A stretch of 64,000 bases of DNA from DAIDJD01 sp035485275 (GCA_035485275.1 DATHOE010000031.1:123162-187161); one strand, 5' to 3'; counted from the stretch's first letter, positions 24,320 to 33,048 are shown. The notes: generated by a model not told the origin, from the letters alone. A program made the numbers and translations.

Positions 24320-26521
24320 ATGAATTTCACCGTCGATAGTGCGCTGCTTAAAGAATTAGGGGAGCTTCTTGTTGAGAAAGCTTACATTGCCGCTGTCGAG
24401 CTAATCAAGAATTCCTATGACGCAGACGCAACCGAGGTGGAAATTAAGATAACTAAAAACAAGAACTTCAGTATCCAGGTCAAGGACAACGGAACAGGAA
24501 TGACCCTCGACCAGCTGAAGGAATATTGGATGCGGATTGCCACCACTCATAAAGAAAAAGGGAATCAATCCGAGTTGTATGGCAGGATTCGAACCGGGGC
24601 TAAAGGAATCGGACGGTTTTGCTGTCGGCGACTTGGTGACCATCTCACGATTGAATCACGTGGCGCAATTTCTAGCACCAAAATTGAGAAAACCGAAGTT
24701 ATATTTGATTGGAAGAAATTCAAGGCCGGAACCGACGTTACTGTCGTTGATTGTCCGGGCAAGACCAAGGTATTGGACTCCCAGGATACGGGAGTCACAC
24801 TTTTGATAACGGGTGGGAGCGCTGCCGAATGGAACGAAAGCGCGGTCGATTTACTTAAAAGAAAGCTAGCCGCATTTTCTGTCAATAGAGGCACTCGACG
24901 TCGGGGTTATTTGGAAGATCCCGGATTTTCAATCAAGGTTTCGGTAGATAACGGCGACTTGGAACAACTCATTGATTTAAGGGAACAGGTATACGATGCA
25001 TCTTGGGGGTTGGTTACCGGAGAAGTTGACTTCGAAGGAAGAGCGCATTATTCACTTAATGCCTTGGGAATTGGTAAGAAATCCTATGTATCAAAACCCG
25101 AGTTTAAAGCACTTCGGGGGACGAAAATAAAATTCGGGCTTTTCCCTGACAAAAGAAGCCATCTCCGGGACCCGCGGTTAATACCGAATTATAATATCAA
25201 AAAAATAACGGATGAATGGGGTGGTATACAAGTTCGTCACCACGGAATGAGGGTATTCCCATACGGTGATGATGATTGGCTGGAAATCGACAAGGACCGA
25301 TCGTTAAGTAAGTCGGCGACGTCCGAACAAAACCTAATTTCTCTTGCAAGAAATTTAGGAAGGCGCCTGGATCCAGGACGGGCTTTGCTGTCTTTGTTAT
25401 CAATGAAAGGATATGTCGGGGAAGTTGATATAGCGGAAGGTCTTGATGGCTTTCAGCCGAAGATTAGTCGAGAAGGCTTTATTGATTCAAGTCAACTAAA
25501 CCTCTTGAAGAGATTTGTTAGATTGGCGGTTGATTGGGCTACCATTTTCCGTGACATGTTTGTACGCAATGAGGCAGATCGCCGACTTAATGAGATCACT
25601 GAAAAAATAGAAAAGCTTACCGGAATCAAAGTTCAGGGCGATGATATGATAAGCAAGGCCTTGAAATTTGTAGACTCTGAATTGGCTCAAATAGATGACC
25701 AGGTCCCTAAAAAAGTAGCAGAAACGATTAGCCTTGTAAAAGACTACATTCAGCAATTCGAAAAGCGCTCCAAAGACGAGTTACGTCAATTGAGGATGAT
25801 CGCTTCCGCATCCTCCTTGTTGCTGATGTTTGCGCACGAAATTCGCGGAATCCTTGGTTTGATTGATTCAGCCGTTGTCCATTTGGAGAAATTGGGGCGC
25901 GGCGGGAGCGGTTCCGCAATGAAGCTTTCGAAGAGCCTGAAGTTTTCTAAAACAAGGCTGGAGACGTTGGTTGATTTAACGATACTTATGGGGACCGAGG
26001 GCCGGACCGAGAAACCCAAAACCTTGGATATTCGGGATCACATTGAAACGGCCAAAGAGTGTTTTAGTAGTCTTTTGGACAAGTACGAAATTGAGATGTC
26101 AATTGAATGCGAAGAGGGAATTACCATCGGTCCATTATATGAGGCAGAGCTGTATTCAATTCTTTTAAATGCTCTATCTAATTCCATTAAAGCAGTAGTA
26201 GCTAGCAATAGAAAGCGACAAATAAAATTTGTAGTGAAAAAAGAGACGGATTTTGTCCGTTTGAATGTCCTTGATACAGGCGTTGGATTGAACGAGCAGT
26301 ATTTCAAGGATGTTTTTTTGCCATTTGTTACCGACCCGGCGGAAGAACTTTATGGGTCTCTAGAATCGACAATAGATCAACAGGATCTATTCGTTCTGGG
26401 TAAAGGAAGTGGACTTGGACTCACAATCGTTCAAGCTATTGTACTTGATCGTAAAGGTGACGTATTTTTCAAACCTCCCAAAGGTCCCTGGAAAACAGAT
26501 CTGGAGATTCGCCTGCCATGA
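24320..26521 (+). CDS. Double GHKL protein: Hsp90/MORC-like ATPase fused to histidine-kinase-like module
   Basis: The protein is 733 aa. The N-terminal GHKL ATPase has the N-box (AAVELIKNSYDADATEVEI, about residues 25-43), G1 DNGTGM and GAKGIGRF lid. A middle region of about 250 residues follows, then an H-box-like HEIRG with His506. A second GHKL domain has N-box LLNALSNSIKAV, DTGVG and GKGSGLGLTIV. The second half looks like a dimeric sensor kinase, the first like a MutL/Hsp90/MORC clamp. No membrane segment. Strong CAGGAGGG ribosome site. Its stop overlaps the receiver-like gene by 4 bp, implying an intracellular two-component pair inside a defence island. Confidence 0.82.
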   Translation: MNFTVDSALLKELGELLVEKAYIAAVELIKNSYDADATEVEIKITKNKNFSIQVKDNGTGMTLDQLKEYWMRIATTHKEKGNQSELYGRIRTGAKGIGRFCCRRLGDHLTIESRGAISSTKIEKTEVIFDWKKFKAGTDVTVVDCPGKTKVLDSQDTGVTLLITGGSAAEWNESAVDLLKRKLAAFSVNRGTRRRGYLEDPGFSIKVSVDNGDLEQLIDLREQVYDASWGLVTGEVDFEGRAHYSLNALGIGKKSYVSKPEFKALRGTKIKFGLFPDKRSHLRDPRLIPNYNIKKITDEWGGIQVRHHGMRVFPYGDDDWLEIDKDRSLSKSATSEQNLISLARNLGRRLDPGRALLSLLSMKGYVGEVDIAEGLDGFQPKISREGFIDSSQLNLLKRFVRLAVDWATIFRDMFVRNEADRRLNEITEKIEKLTGIKVQGDDMISKALKFVDSELAQIDDQVPKKVAETISLVKDYIQQFEKRSKDELRQLRMIASASSLLLMFAHEIRGILGLIDSAVVHLEKLGRGGSGSAMKLSKSLKFSKTRLETLVDLTILMGTEGRTEKPKTLDIRDHIETAKECFSSLLDKYEIEMSIECEEGITIGPLYEAELYSILLNALSNSIKAVVASNRKRQIKFVVKKETDFVRLNVLDTGVGLNEQYFKDVFLPFVTDPAEELYGSLESTIDQQDLFVLGKGSGLGLTIVQAIVLDRKGDVFFKPPKGPWKTDLEIRLP

Positions 26522-27528
26522 AAACGTTGAAATTGGCTTATATAGACAATTCTTTGGAAAATGAAGGAATAGGTTCTTTGTTTGAGATTAAGCCTAGAGA
26601 AACCGGCGAAAATCTTCGCTCTGAATTTATTCATTACGAGGGAAAACCCGGAGTGCTTCTCAGTAAATTAAGAGAAATAAATCCGGACCTTATTCTATTG
26701 GATCACTTTTTGGCAACAAAGCCTCAGCCAGATGGTTTAGCTAAATTTGGCTCATCGTTCGTAGAAGTAATCAAAGAGAGTTTTCCACTGCCTCCAATTG
26801 TAGGCATAAGCGGAGCGATAGATAAAATTTCTTCCGGGCAAGCAAAATTATATGATGATATTTTTAGCAACAATTCTCTGTCGGATTTTTCAAAACAGAT
26901 TACTTCTCTCGGATATGAATTCAAAAAGATTAGATTGCATCCAAAAAAAACTGTTCAGCAGTTAATAAAATCGATGAATCCCCCAGCTGAAGATTTTGAA
27001 AGAATTGCGGGGGTTCTCTCGGAAAGCATGGATGATTTCGGAGGGGATATAAAAATCTCTGATCCTCCAATTGGATTCAACAGAGATGGCCTTATGTGGA
27101 TATACACGAATTTAATGAAGGAGCCCGGACTTCTCTTGGACAGCCAGTGGGCCGGAGCGATATTTGGCCTTACTATGGATGGTTTTCTAAGATTTCAAAA
27201 GAAATTCTCGAAGGCTAAATATACGGGCCCATTTTCTACGGGATTTGATAGTCGATGGTGGAAATCAAAGTTAATAGAAATTGGGATTCAACTCTCCAAA
27301 GAGAAAAACATTTCAGATTTGGGGCGTCTTGGGGCAAAGTTTCCGGGCGTTCGCCAAGTTGATCTTGCAAAATGTAGGGTTTGTAAAAAGATCAATACCC
27401 AGACGCTTGGCTTATCTGATGAAAGTACAAGAGCGATTTATGTAAATCTCCACCTTATACATTCGAAAATAATGAAAGAATCTAAATTTAAGTTCTTTGA
27501 ACCAATGCGGATTCGGACAAAGGATTAA
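26518..27528 (+). CDS. Receiver-like protein with unknown C-terminal domain
   Basis: This 336-aa protein has an N-terminal 130 residues following the response-regulator receiver pattern: acidic pocket Asp10 (AYIDN), candidate phosphoacceptor Asp62 (DLILLDHFL) and the switch residue in PPIVGISGA; the usual conserved Lys appears to be missing. The C-terminal 200 residues are not a DNA-binding domain I recognise; they contain one CxxC (CRVCKK). The ATGA overlap with the kinase-like gene argues that it is the kinase's partner. It is probably a signal-relay or effector protein of the local defence operon rather than a transcription factor. Very AT-rich. Confidence 0.6.
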   Translation: MKTLKLAYIDNSLENEGIGSLFEIKPRETGENLRSEFIHYEGKPGVLLSKLREINPDLILLDHFLATKPQPDGLAKFGSSFVEVIKESFPLPPIVGISGAIDKISSGQAKLYDDIFSNNSLSDFSKQITSLGYEFKKIRLHPKKTVQQLIKSMNPPAEDFERIAGVLSESMDDFGGDIKISDPPIGFNRDGLMWIYTNLMKEPGLLLDSQWAGAIFGLTMDGFLRFQKKFSKAKYTGPFSTGFDSRWWKSKLIEIGIQLSKEKNISDLGRLGAKFPGVRQVDLAKCRVCKKINTQTLGLSDESTRAIYVNLHLIHSKIMKESKFKFFEPMRIRTKD

Positions 27529-27531
27529 ATA

Positions 27532-28248
27532 ATGAAAAATTATTTTCCAGCGGTCGAAGATGTTTATAATCTGGAGCTCCGGACTCTATCATTTTTGGGA
27601 AAAAGTTCGAGAATTAGAGACATATCGCCAGAATTTATGCGTAGTGCAGACCAGGCTTCGTCAATCCTTCGAGGCAGGAAGAAGTCCATCCTAAATTCTC
27701 ATAGCAAAGATGAAATTCAAATGATTGATTTTGAAGCCTCCTTCGATAGTACTTCGGTCAGAGGAAAGACCTATCATGTACACTTGGGAGCAGATGTAAG
27801 GGTTCGGGCTTCGAAATTTAGTCAGGTAAGCTATTTCATCGCTGTTGCAGAGAATGGAAAACTATTTCGAAAAGTGCATTTTGACCTTGCACAAGAGCCA
27901 GGTGCGAGAGCACCGTTGAAGCCCTCTTCCCACTTTCAAATTGGCGGGGAGCTTTCGACTACTCTTAGAAGCCAATATTCCGAAAGTGAATATTCGAAAT
28001 TGCTACAGCCGGATCTTTCGGAACCTAGAGTGTTCTTTTTTCCCGTCTCGCTTGCATTTAGTTTTCTAATACTTGTGAGAGACTTTAGAGTTTCCGATTT
28101 CGCCGCTCTTTCTGGTGATGAGGAATTTCGTAAGCTGATGCTGACTTGCGAAGAAAAAATGCTTACCAAATTCGTCACGGAGCTTAAGTCAAAGCTCAAT
28201 GACAAGACAGATAGTATTTTTCTGACCCACTACCATGATTATGACTAA
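27532..28248 (+). CDS. Unknown 238-aa protein of the defence operon
   Basis: The start lies 4 bp after the preceding stop. The central region has a regular strand pattern with conserved-looking His and aromatic residues (RGKTYHVHLGADVRV, QVSYFIAVAENGKLFRKVHFDLA, KPSSHFQIGGE), which could be a nuclease-like or binding fold. The C-terminal half is helical with a hydrophobic segment (FFFPVSLAFSFLILVRDF). No known family is recognised. Its strict co-linearity with the kinase-like, receiver-like and PHP-ATPase genes suggests it is a required component, perhaps effector or adaptor. Confidence 0.5.
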   Translation: MKNYFPAVEDVYNLELRTLSFLGKSSRIRDISPEFMRSADQASSILRGRKKSILNSHSKDEIQMIDFEASFDSTSVRGKTYHVHLGADVRVRASKFSQVSYFIAVAENGKLFRKVHFDLAQEPGARAPLKPSSHFQIGGELSTTLRSQYSESEYSKLLQPDLSEPRVFFFPVSLAFSFLILVRDFRVSDFAALSGDEEFRKLMLTCEEKMLTKFVTELKSKLNDKTDSIFLTHYHDYD

Positions 28249-28266
28249 TTTTATCTGTGGGGCCAT

Positions 28267-30963
28267 ATGATGGAGCAGATGATACAGTTACCTGAAATAG
28301 CCGGATTATCTCAGGGAGCTCGATTTTTTCGTGCCGATCTTCACGTCCACAGCATAGTGGGTAGTGGCCATGATGTGAAGGATGTAGAAGCTACCCCGGA
28401 AGGCATCGTCGCGACGGCAATTAGGGAAGGTCTGAAGATAATTGCTATTACAGATCACAACGAAATTAGCGGCGTTGCGCGGGCTCTAGACTCGGCCGCT
28501 TCTGCGGGCTTATTCGTCGTCCCAGCAATGGAACTTTCGACCTCCGAAGGTCATTTACTTACCTATTTTCCGAGTCTGGAAAATTTGCAACGGTTTCACG
28601 CGCAACTTACTTTTGCCGATCGTAATACCGCGAATTCTCGCTGCCAAACTTCGATGTTGGAGTGTCTTGAAAAAATTCTTATGTTAAGGGGATTTGCCTT
28701 GTTGGCGCACGTCGACGCGCCTGGAGGTTTTGAAATTGAGGTTCCTGGTTCAACTCCACACAAGATGGATATACTCTGCCATCGTGCGCTCGTTGGCATT
28801 GAACTAAGAAACGTGCAATCGGTTATTTATTATAACGATCAAGATTCCGAGCCTTGGAGAGTACACGTTGGTCGGGAAAGAGTGCGTCGTCTCGGACTTG
28901 GGACACACCAATCTCTTGCGCGTGTTTTGAATTCGGATGCACATTCACTGCAGGCACTTGGACGTAATGCTAGCGGTGATCACAGGGTCACTCGCTATAA
29001 AATGAATGCTTTCACATTTGATAGTCTTCGCATTGCCCTTGATGACGGTGGTGCACGTGTGCGAATCGAAGACGAGATACCGCGAATCTTGCCTTTTATA
29101 AAAGGCATACGAATGTCGGGCGGTTTTTTAGATAGGCAATGTATACACTTTGGCCAGAATCTAAACTGTATAATTGGTGGCAGAGGGACAGGAAAATCAA
29201 CGACGTTTGAGGCATTGAGATGTTTGACCGGGCAACCAGGTGGAACCAATGTCATTGATTCGGATGTTTGGCCTGACCAAATCGATCTGCTCGTCGAGGA
29301 CCAAGCCGGGCAAGTACACCATTTGACACGTGCGCGGTCGGGAGAAATCGAAAATGCCGATGATCCATTTAAAGGCCCGGTAACATTTCCAGTCGAATGT
29401 TATGGGCAGGGAGAGACACAAAGAATTAGTCAGCGAGCGCAAACCGATCCATCGGCTCTCTTGGACTACCTAGATCGGTTTGTCGACATACAAAGTGAGG
29501 CGAAACGCGAAGAGGAACTGCGAGAAAGCTTGCTTGAACTTCAGACAAAGATTGAGGATGCCAGTAGAAAGGTCGAACTTATTCCTCAATTTGAGCGTGA
29601 TCTTTCTCTTGCTCAGTCACAAATTCAGGCACTTGAGAAAGCCAAAGCGAAAGATATTATTGTGCTACAAAGAAAGGTCGAATTAGAGCGCCAGGCGCGT
29701 CAGGTGATATTAACTAGTGCGCAGGCCGTCACACGGGGCACTGGTCAACAAGATCTTAAAGAGAACATTGCTACGCTAAAGACTGCTGCCGATCCGAAAT
29801 CACTTGTAGTGGGCGGTGCGGAATTCGAGTCAATTTGTGTACAGGTGAGATCTTTCGAAAGCTCTATTGCTAGCGTTGAAACTGCCTTCAAAACTGCGGC
29901 TACTACTCTCTCTACGGTGGTCGCGGCGCAACTTGCTGTTTGGAAAAGTAAAGAGCAGGGCATTTTGAAACAGATCGAAGATAAAAAGCGAGAGCTTGAG
30001 GTCCAAGGAATCAGGGTAGATATGGCCTACATTCAGAAGCTCGCCACAGATGAGGCTCGTTTAAAACAGGATGTCACGAATCTCAAAACGTGGCGGACTC
30101 ACTTGGCAGATTTATGGAAACTTCGAAAAGAAGCTATGACGGAGCGCTGGACGGTACGTGGGCGCATTGCAATGAAGAGATCTGCTTTTGGCCACAAGGC
30201 AAGCGCGGCGCTAAGAGCTGCACTTGCAGATTTGAATGTGGCATTGAAATACGATGAGAACGGTCACTCACCCGAAGCAAATGACATCATAGTCGATGCA
30301 ATGGGATGGCGAACACAGCAAGTGCCAAGGGCTGCTGTTTTGACCGGGACTCTCACCCTTCCGAAACTCTTGGAGACGCTAGCAATTAGAGATTTATCGG
30401 CTCTTCAGAATTTGAAATCGGATGAGGGAGTAAGCATTTTTAGTAAGGCTGACGCGGCTGTTATAATTGAGAAACTTTCTCCGGACCCGGTTAGGTTTCG
30501 CTTGGAGCGGGCCCAGATTTTTGATCGACCACGTTTGACAGTTACAAAACTTGTGTCTGATAGCACGGGGAAGAAACATCCGAGAACGCGCGAATTTAGC
30601 CAACTGTCGCTTGGGCAGCAGCAGTCGGTACTGCTGGCAATAATGCTTTCTGCGGATACAAACATACCTTTGATAATCGACCAGCCAGAAGATAATTTGG
30701 ACGGAGAGTTTATTTACCACAGTGTAATTCCGGTTCTGAGGCGAGCCAAGGAACGCCGCCAGGTCATTATAGTTACCCATAACGCGAATATTGCCGTGCT
30801 CGGAGACGCAGAACAAATAGTTGTACTGAAGGCCTCAAATGAAAATGGGGTTATCGTTTCAAGGGGTTCGATAGATGACCCTGAAACTCGGGATTTGGCT
30901 TGTGCTCTTCTTGAAGGTTCGCGGGAGGCGTTTCAGCGTAGGGCACGTATTTACGGTACCTGA
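28267..30963 (+). CDS. PHP domain fused to SMC/ABC-type ATPase (TrlF-like architecture)
   Basis: The protein is 898 aa. Residues 20-270 are a PHP phosphoesterase domain with metal ligands in DLHVHS (His26, His28), ITDHNE, AHVDAPG and NSDAH. An ABC/SMC ATPase follows: Walker A GGRGTGKST at 304-312, a coiled-coil arm at about 400-640 (REEELRESLLELQTKIEDA), signature LSLGQQQ and Walker B LIIDQPEDNLD, then the His-loop VTHNAN. From memory, databases call this architecture TrlF-type. Related nuclease-ATPase fusions act in phage defence by cutting nucleic acids or nucleotides. It closes the operon 18 bp after the 238-aa gene. All catalytic motifs look intact. Confidence 0.82.
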   Translation: MMEQMIQLPEIAGLSQGARFFRADLHVHSIVGSGHDVKDVEATPEGIVATAIREGLKIIAITDHNEISGVARALDSAASAGLFVVPAMELSTSEGHLLTYFPSLENLQRFHAQLTFADRNTANSRCQTSMLECLEKILMLRGFALLAHVDAPGGFEIEVPGSTPHKMDILCHRALVGIELRNVQSVIYYNDQDSEPWRVHVGRERVRRLGLGTHQSLARVLNSDAHSLQALGRNASGDHRVTRYKMNAFTFDSLRIALDDGGARVRIEDEIPRILPFIKGIRMSGGFLDRQCIHFGQNLNCIIGGRGTGKSTTFEALRCLTGQPGGTNVIDSDVWPDQIDLLVEDQAGQVHHLTRARSGEIENADDPFKGPVTFPVECYGQGETQRISQRAQTDPSALLDYLDRFVDIQSEAKREEELRESLLELQTKIEDASRKVELIPQFERDLSLAQSQIQALEKAKAKDIIVLQRKVELERQARQVILTSAQAVTRGTGQQDLKENIATLKTAADPKSLVVGGAEFESICVQVRSFESSIASVETAFKTAATTLSTVVAAQLAVWKSKEQGILKQIEDKKRELEVQGIRVDMAYIQKLATDEARLKQDVTNLKTWRTHLADLWKLRKEAMTERWTVRGRIAMKRSAFGHKASAALRAALADLNVALKYDENGHSPEANDIIVDAMGWRTQQVPRAAVLTGTLTLPKLLETLAIRDLSALQNLKSDEGVSIFSKADAAVIIEKLSPDPVRFRLERAQIFDRPRLTVTKLVSDSTGKKHPRTREFSQLSLGQQQSVLLAIMLSADTNIPLIIDQPEDNLDGEFIYHSVIPVLRRAKERRQVIIVTHNANIAVLGDAEQIVVLKASNENGVIVSRGSIDDPETRDLACALLEGSREAFQRRARIYGT

Positions 30964-30986
30964 CCAGGCTTTGGTCATTTGTCACC

Positions 30987-31034
30987 AAAAGTACCATATG
31001 ATACTTTTGGTTGACAGTAGCACATGATACTTGA
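30987..31034 (+). promoter_or_regulatory. Promoter with two operator copies for the Xre regulator
   Basis: A near-perfect palindrome, AAAAGTA-CCATATGA-TACTTTT, spans 30987-31008. A second, shorter copy with the same core (GTAgCACATGATACTT) lies at about 31017-31032. A consensus -35 TTGACA sits between them at 31011-31016 and a weak -10 TAGATT at 31035-31040, so a bound repressor would block the promoter. The expected transcription start falls next to the ATG at 31048, suggesting a leaderless or very short-leader message. The palindrome, not the promoter assignment, is the firm part. Confidence 0.65.
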
Positions 31035-31047
31035 TAGATTCTCGCTC

Positions 31048-31374
31048 ATGACAACCAGCAGCGAACGTCGTCTGATCAATGGGGAATGGATCAAGGCGTT
31101 GCGCAAGGGCTTGGGTCTCAGCCAGGAAGAACTGGCCGGAGAACTCGAGGTCTCGCGCTTGGCGGTGATCCGTTGGGAAGGTGAGGCCTTCCGTCCTAGC
31201 AGGCTCGCGGCTAAGGCGCTCTTGGAGTTCGCGGAAAAGCACCGCGACCAGGGTGTCTCGGTCAAGGAGCAGGGGTCATCGTTGGCCAGGCTTAAGCGTC
31301 GCCAAACAAAGCGCAGCCAACGGAGAAGCGACCATGACTCAGCCCAACGGAATTCAGCTAAAAGAGCGGCGTAA
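31048..31374 (+). CDS. Xre-family regulator of the integrase module
   Basis: This 108-aa protein has a Cro/C1 helix-turn-helix, GLGLSQEELAGELEVSRLAVIRWEGEAFRPS, at about residues 20-50, followed by a basic tail (RLKRRQTKRSQRRSDHD). An in-frame ATG at 31024 is also possible but lies inside the second operator copy, so 31048 is preferred. It most likely binds the paired palindromes just upstream and represses itself and the excisionase/integrase genes downstream. The next gene starts inside its 3' end in another frame. Confidence 0.75.
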   Translation: MTTSSERRLINGEWIKALRKGLGLSQEELAGELEVSRLAVIRWEGEAFRPSRLAAKALLEFAEKHRDQGVSVKEQGSSLARLKRRQTKRSQRRSDHDSAQRNSAKRAA

Positions 31375-31597
31375 GGACAACATCATCGACCTACTGACCG
31401 TGAAGGAAGTAGCGGAATTGTGCAGGGTGAGTACGGCAACGGTGAAGTATTGGGTAGCCTTACGGAAGTTAAGCGCCGTCAAGTTGGGTAAACACCCGTT
31501 GGTAAAACGCGAAGAGCTACTGCGGTTCATCAAGGCTTCGGAGGCCGGCGGCGGATCCATTCAAACCTACTTCAAATCGACGGCCGGCCATGCCTAG
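31334..31597 (+). CDS. Excisionase-like (Xis/AlpA/MerR-type) DNA-binding protein
   Basis: This 87-aa protein carries a winged HTH of the excisionase family: LLTVKEVAELCRVSTATVKYWVALRKLSAVKLGKHPLVKREELLRFI at about residues 19-68. Such proteins bend DNA at attachment sites and direct the integrase to excise. The ATG at 31334 overlaps the Xre gene by 41 bp, with GGAGAAG upstream. It precedes the integrase gene, the common xis-int order at the end of an integrative element. Confidence 0.8.
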   Translation: MTQPNGIQLKERRKDNIIDLLTVKEVAELCRVSTATVKYWVALRKLSAVKLGKHPLVKREELLRFIKASEAGGGSIQTYFKSTAGHA

Positions 31598-31704
31598 ACA
31601 TGACGCGGGGTTGAGCATCAATCCCTTGGATTCCGACGATCTGGCCTTGAAGACTTTGGGCCATTGGGTTGTAATAGGATTGCTAATGGGCATTGGAGGG
31701 TCCT

Positions 31705-32808
31705 ATGGGACAAACTAATGCCAACAATCTTCCGGAGTACCTTCGGAAGGGGAAAGACGGAGCTTTCATCCTGGACTTCAGAACGACCCTGGAGGATGGA
31801 AGCAAGAAACGGGTGATCAAATCTTTGGGCAAGATTCCCAAGGCGTTGGCCATCCAGATCAGGGATAAAGCCATGGTGGACCGAGCTGAAGGGCGTTTCC
31901 TCAAGCCTAAGGCGCAATTCCGCCAGGCCGCGGAAGGGTTTCTGGAGTACTCGAGGGGCCGGAAGCGTAGCTATAAGGACGACCAGCGGTTAGTTGCGGT
32001 TTTGGTGGCTTACTTCGGGGACAGGCTCCTGGAATCCCTGAGCCCGAACGCGGTGGAAGCCTTCCTGAACCACATCCAGGGCCAAAAGCAGCGTCAGGAC
32101 GGGGACGAGAGCCAAAACAGGAAGATCCTCGCTCCGGGAAGCCTGAACCGCTACATAGCCTGCCTGAAAACCATCGTTAACCGGGCGCTGGCGAACCACC
32201 TTATCGACCGTAACCCGATCCAGGGCGTGAAGCTGTACAAGGAGAATGTCCGAGACCGTGTACTGCGTCCGGAAGAATACCAGCGCCTATTGGAGGCGTG
32301 CTCCGGGCATCTGGTTCCCATTGTGACCCTGGCGTACAGGACAGGGATGCGGAGGGGGGAGATCCTGGGGTTACGCTGGGACCAACTGAGTCTAGCTGAA
32401 AAGGTGATCCTCCTTAAGTCGGAAGACACCAAGACCAGCGAGGCGAGGGAAGTTCCCTTGGACGACGGGTTGGTTGAAACGTTAAGGCGGGTACCGAGGT
32501 TCCTGGGATGTCCCTACGTTTTTGCCGTGAAGGGCAAGGCCATAGGGACCGTCAAAACCGCCTTTCTTTCGGCTTGCCGCAGGGCGGGCATCGAGGACTT
32601 CCGTTTCCACGACCTGCGGCATTGCGCGGTAACCAACCTCCGCAAGGCCGGGGTGCCCCAGAACGTTATCATGTCCATCAGCGGGCATAAGACCGACGCT
32701 ATGCTGAGGCGGTATGACAAGGTTGACAGGGAAGACAGGCAAGCGGCTTTGGAAAGTGTACGGCGGTTTTACGAAGGTCGTCCGGACAGCCTGGAACAGA
32801 TGGCTTGA
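31705..32808 (+). CDS. int: Tyrosine recombinase / phage-type integrase
   Basis: This 367-aa protein has all catalytic residues of the tyrosine recombinase family: Arg216 (GMRRGE), His302-Arg305 (HDLRH), His328 (SGHKT) and nucleophile Tyr337 (RRYDKV). The N-terminal 160 residues are the core-binding SAM-like domain (EYSRGRKRSYKDDQRLVAVLVAYF). The ATG at 31705 has a GGAGGG ribosome site; an upstream TTG is less likely. It integrates and excises the mobile element, and its place 160 bp before a tRNA gene suggests that the right-hand attachment site lies between them or in the tRNA. Confidence 0.93.
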   Translation: MGQTNANNLPEYLRKGKDGAFILDFRTTLEDGSKKRVIKSLGKIPKALAIQIRDKAMVDRAEGRFLKPKAQFRQAAEGFLEYSRGRKRSYKDDQRLVAVLVAYFGDRLLESLSPNAVEAFLNHIQGQKQRQDGDESQNRKILAPGSLNRYIACLKTIVNRALANHLIDRNPIQGVKLYKENVRDRVLRPEEYQRLLEACSGHLVPIVTLAYRTGMRRGEILGLRWDQLSLAEKVILLKSEDTKTSEAREVPLDDGLVETLRRVPRFLGCPYVFAVKGKAIGTVKTAFLSACRRAGIEDFRFHDLRHCAVTNLRKAGVPQNVIMSISGHKTDAMLRRYDKVDREDRQAALESVRRFYEGRPDSLEQMA

Positions 32809-32927
32809 GATGGCAGCGGATGGAAAAATAGGAAAGGTTTAGGAAAGGTTGCCCCCAGGAAGGCCTAAGACGCATCCGTTTAGGGAGCAACAGTAAGTCG
32901 GGTCCGTTCCGAAAAAGGATTGTGGAA

Positions 32928-32956
32928 TAGACGAAAACGGCTCCGAAATGTATAGT
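32928..32956 (+). promoter_or_regulatory. Probable promoter of tRNA-Lys
   Basis: TAGACG (32928-32933), 17-bp spacer, TATAGT (32951-32956), ending 13 bp before the tRNA 5' end. This places the start of transcription a few bases upstream of the tRNA, as expected. A tandem AGGAAAGGTT pair lies upstream at about 32830-32852 between the integrase stop and this promoter; it could belong to an integrase arm-binding site. Confidence 0.45.
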
Positions 32957-32969
32957 GTCCGCCCTTCAC

Positions 32970-33042
<73 letters not shown>

Positions 33043-33048
33043 CATCCT

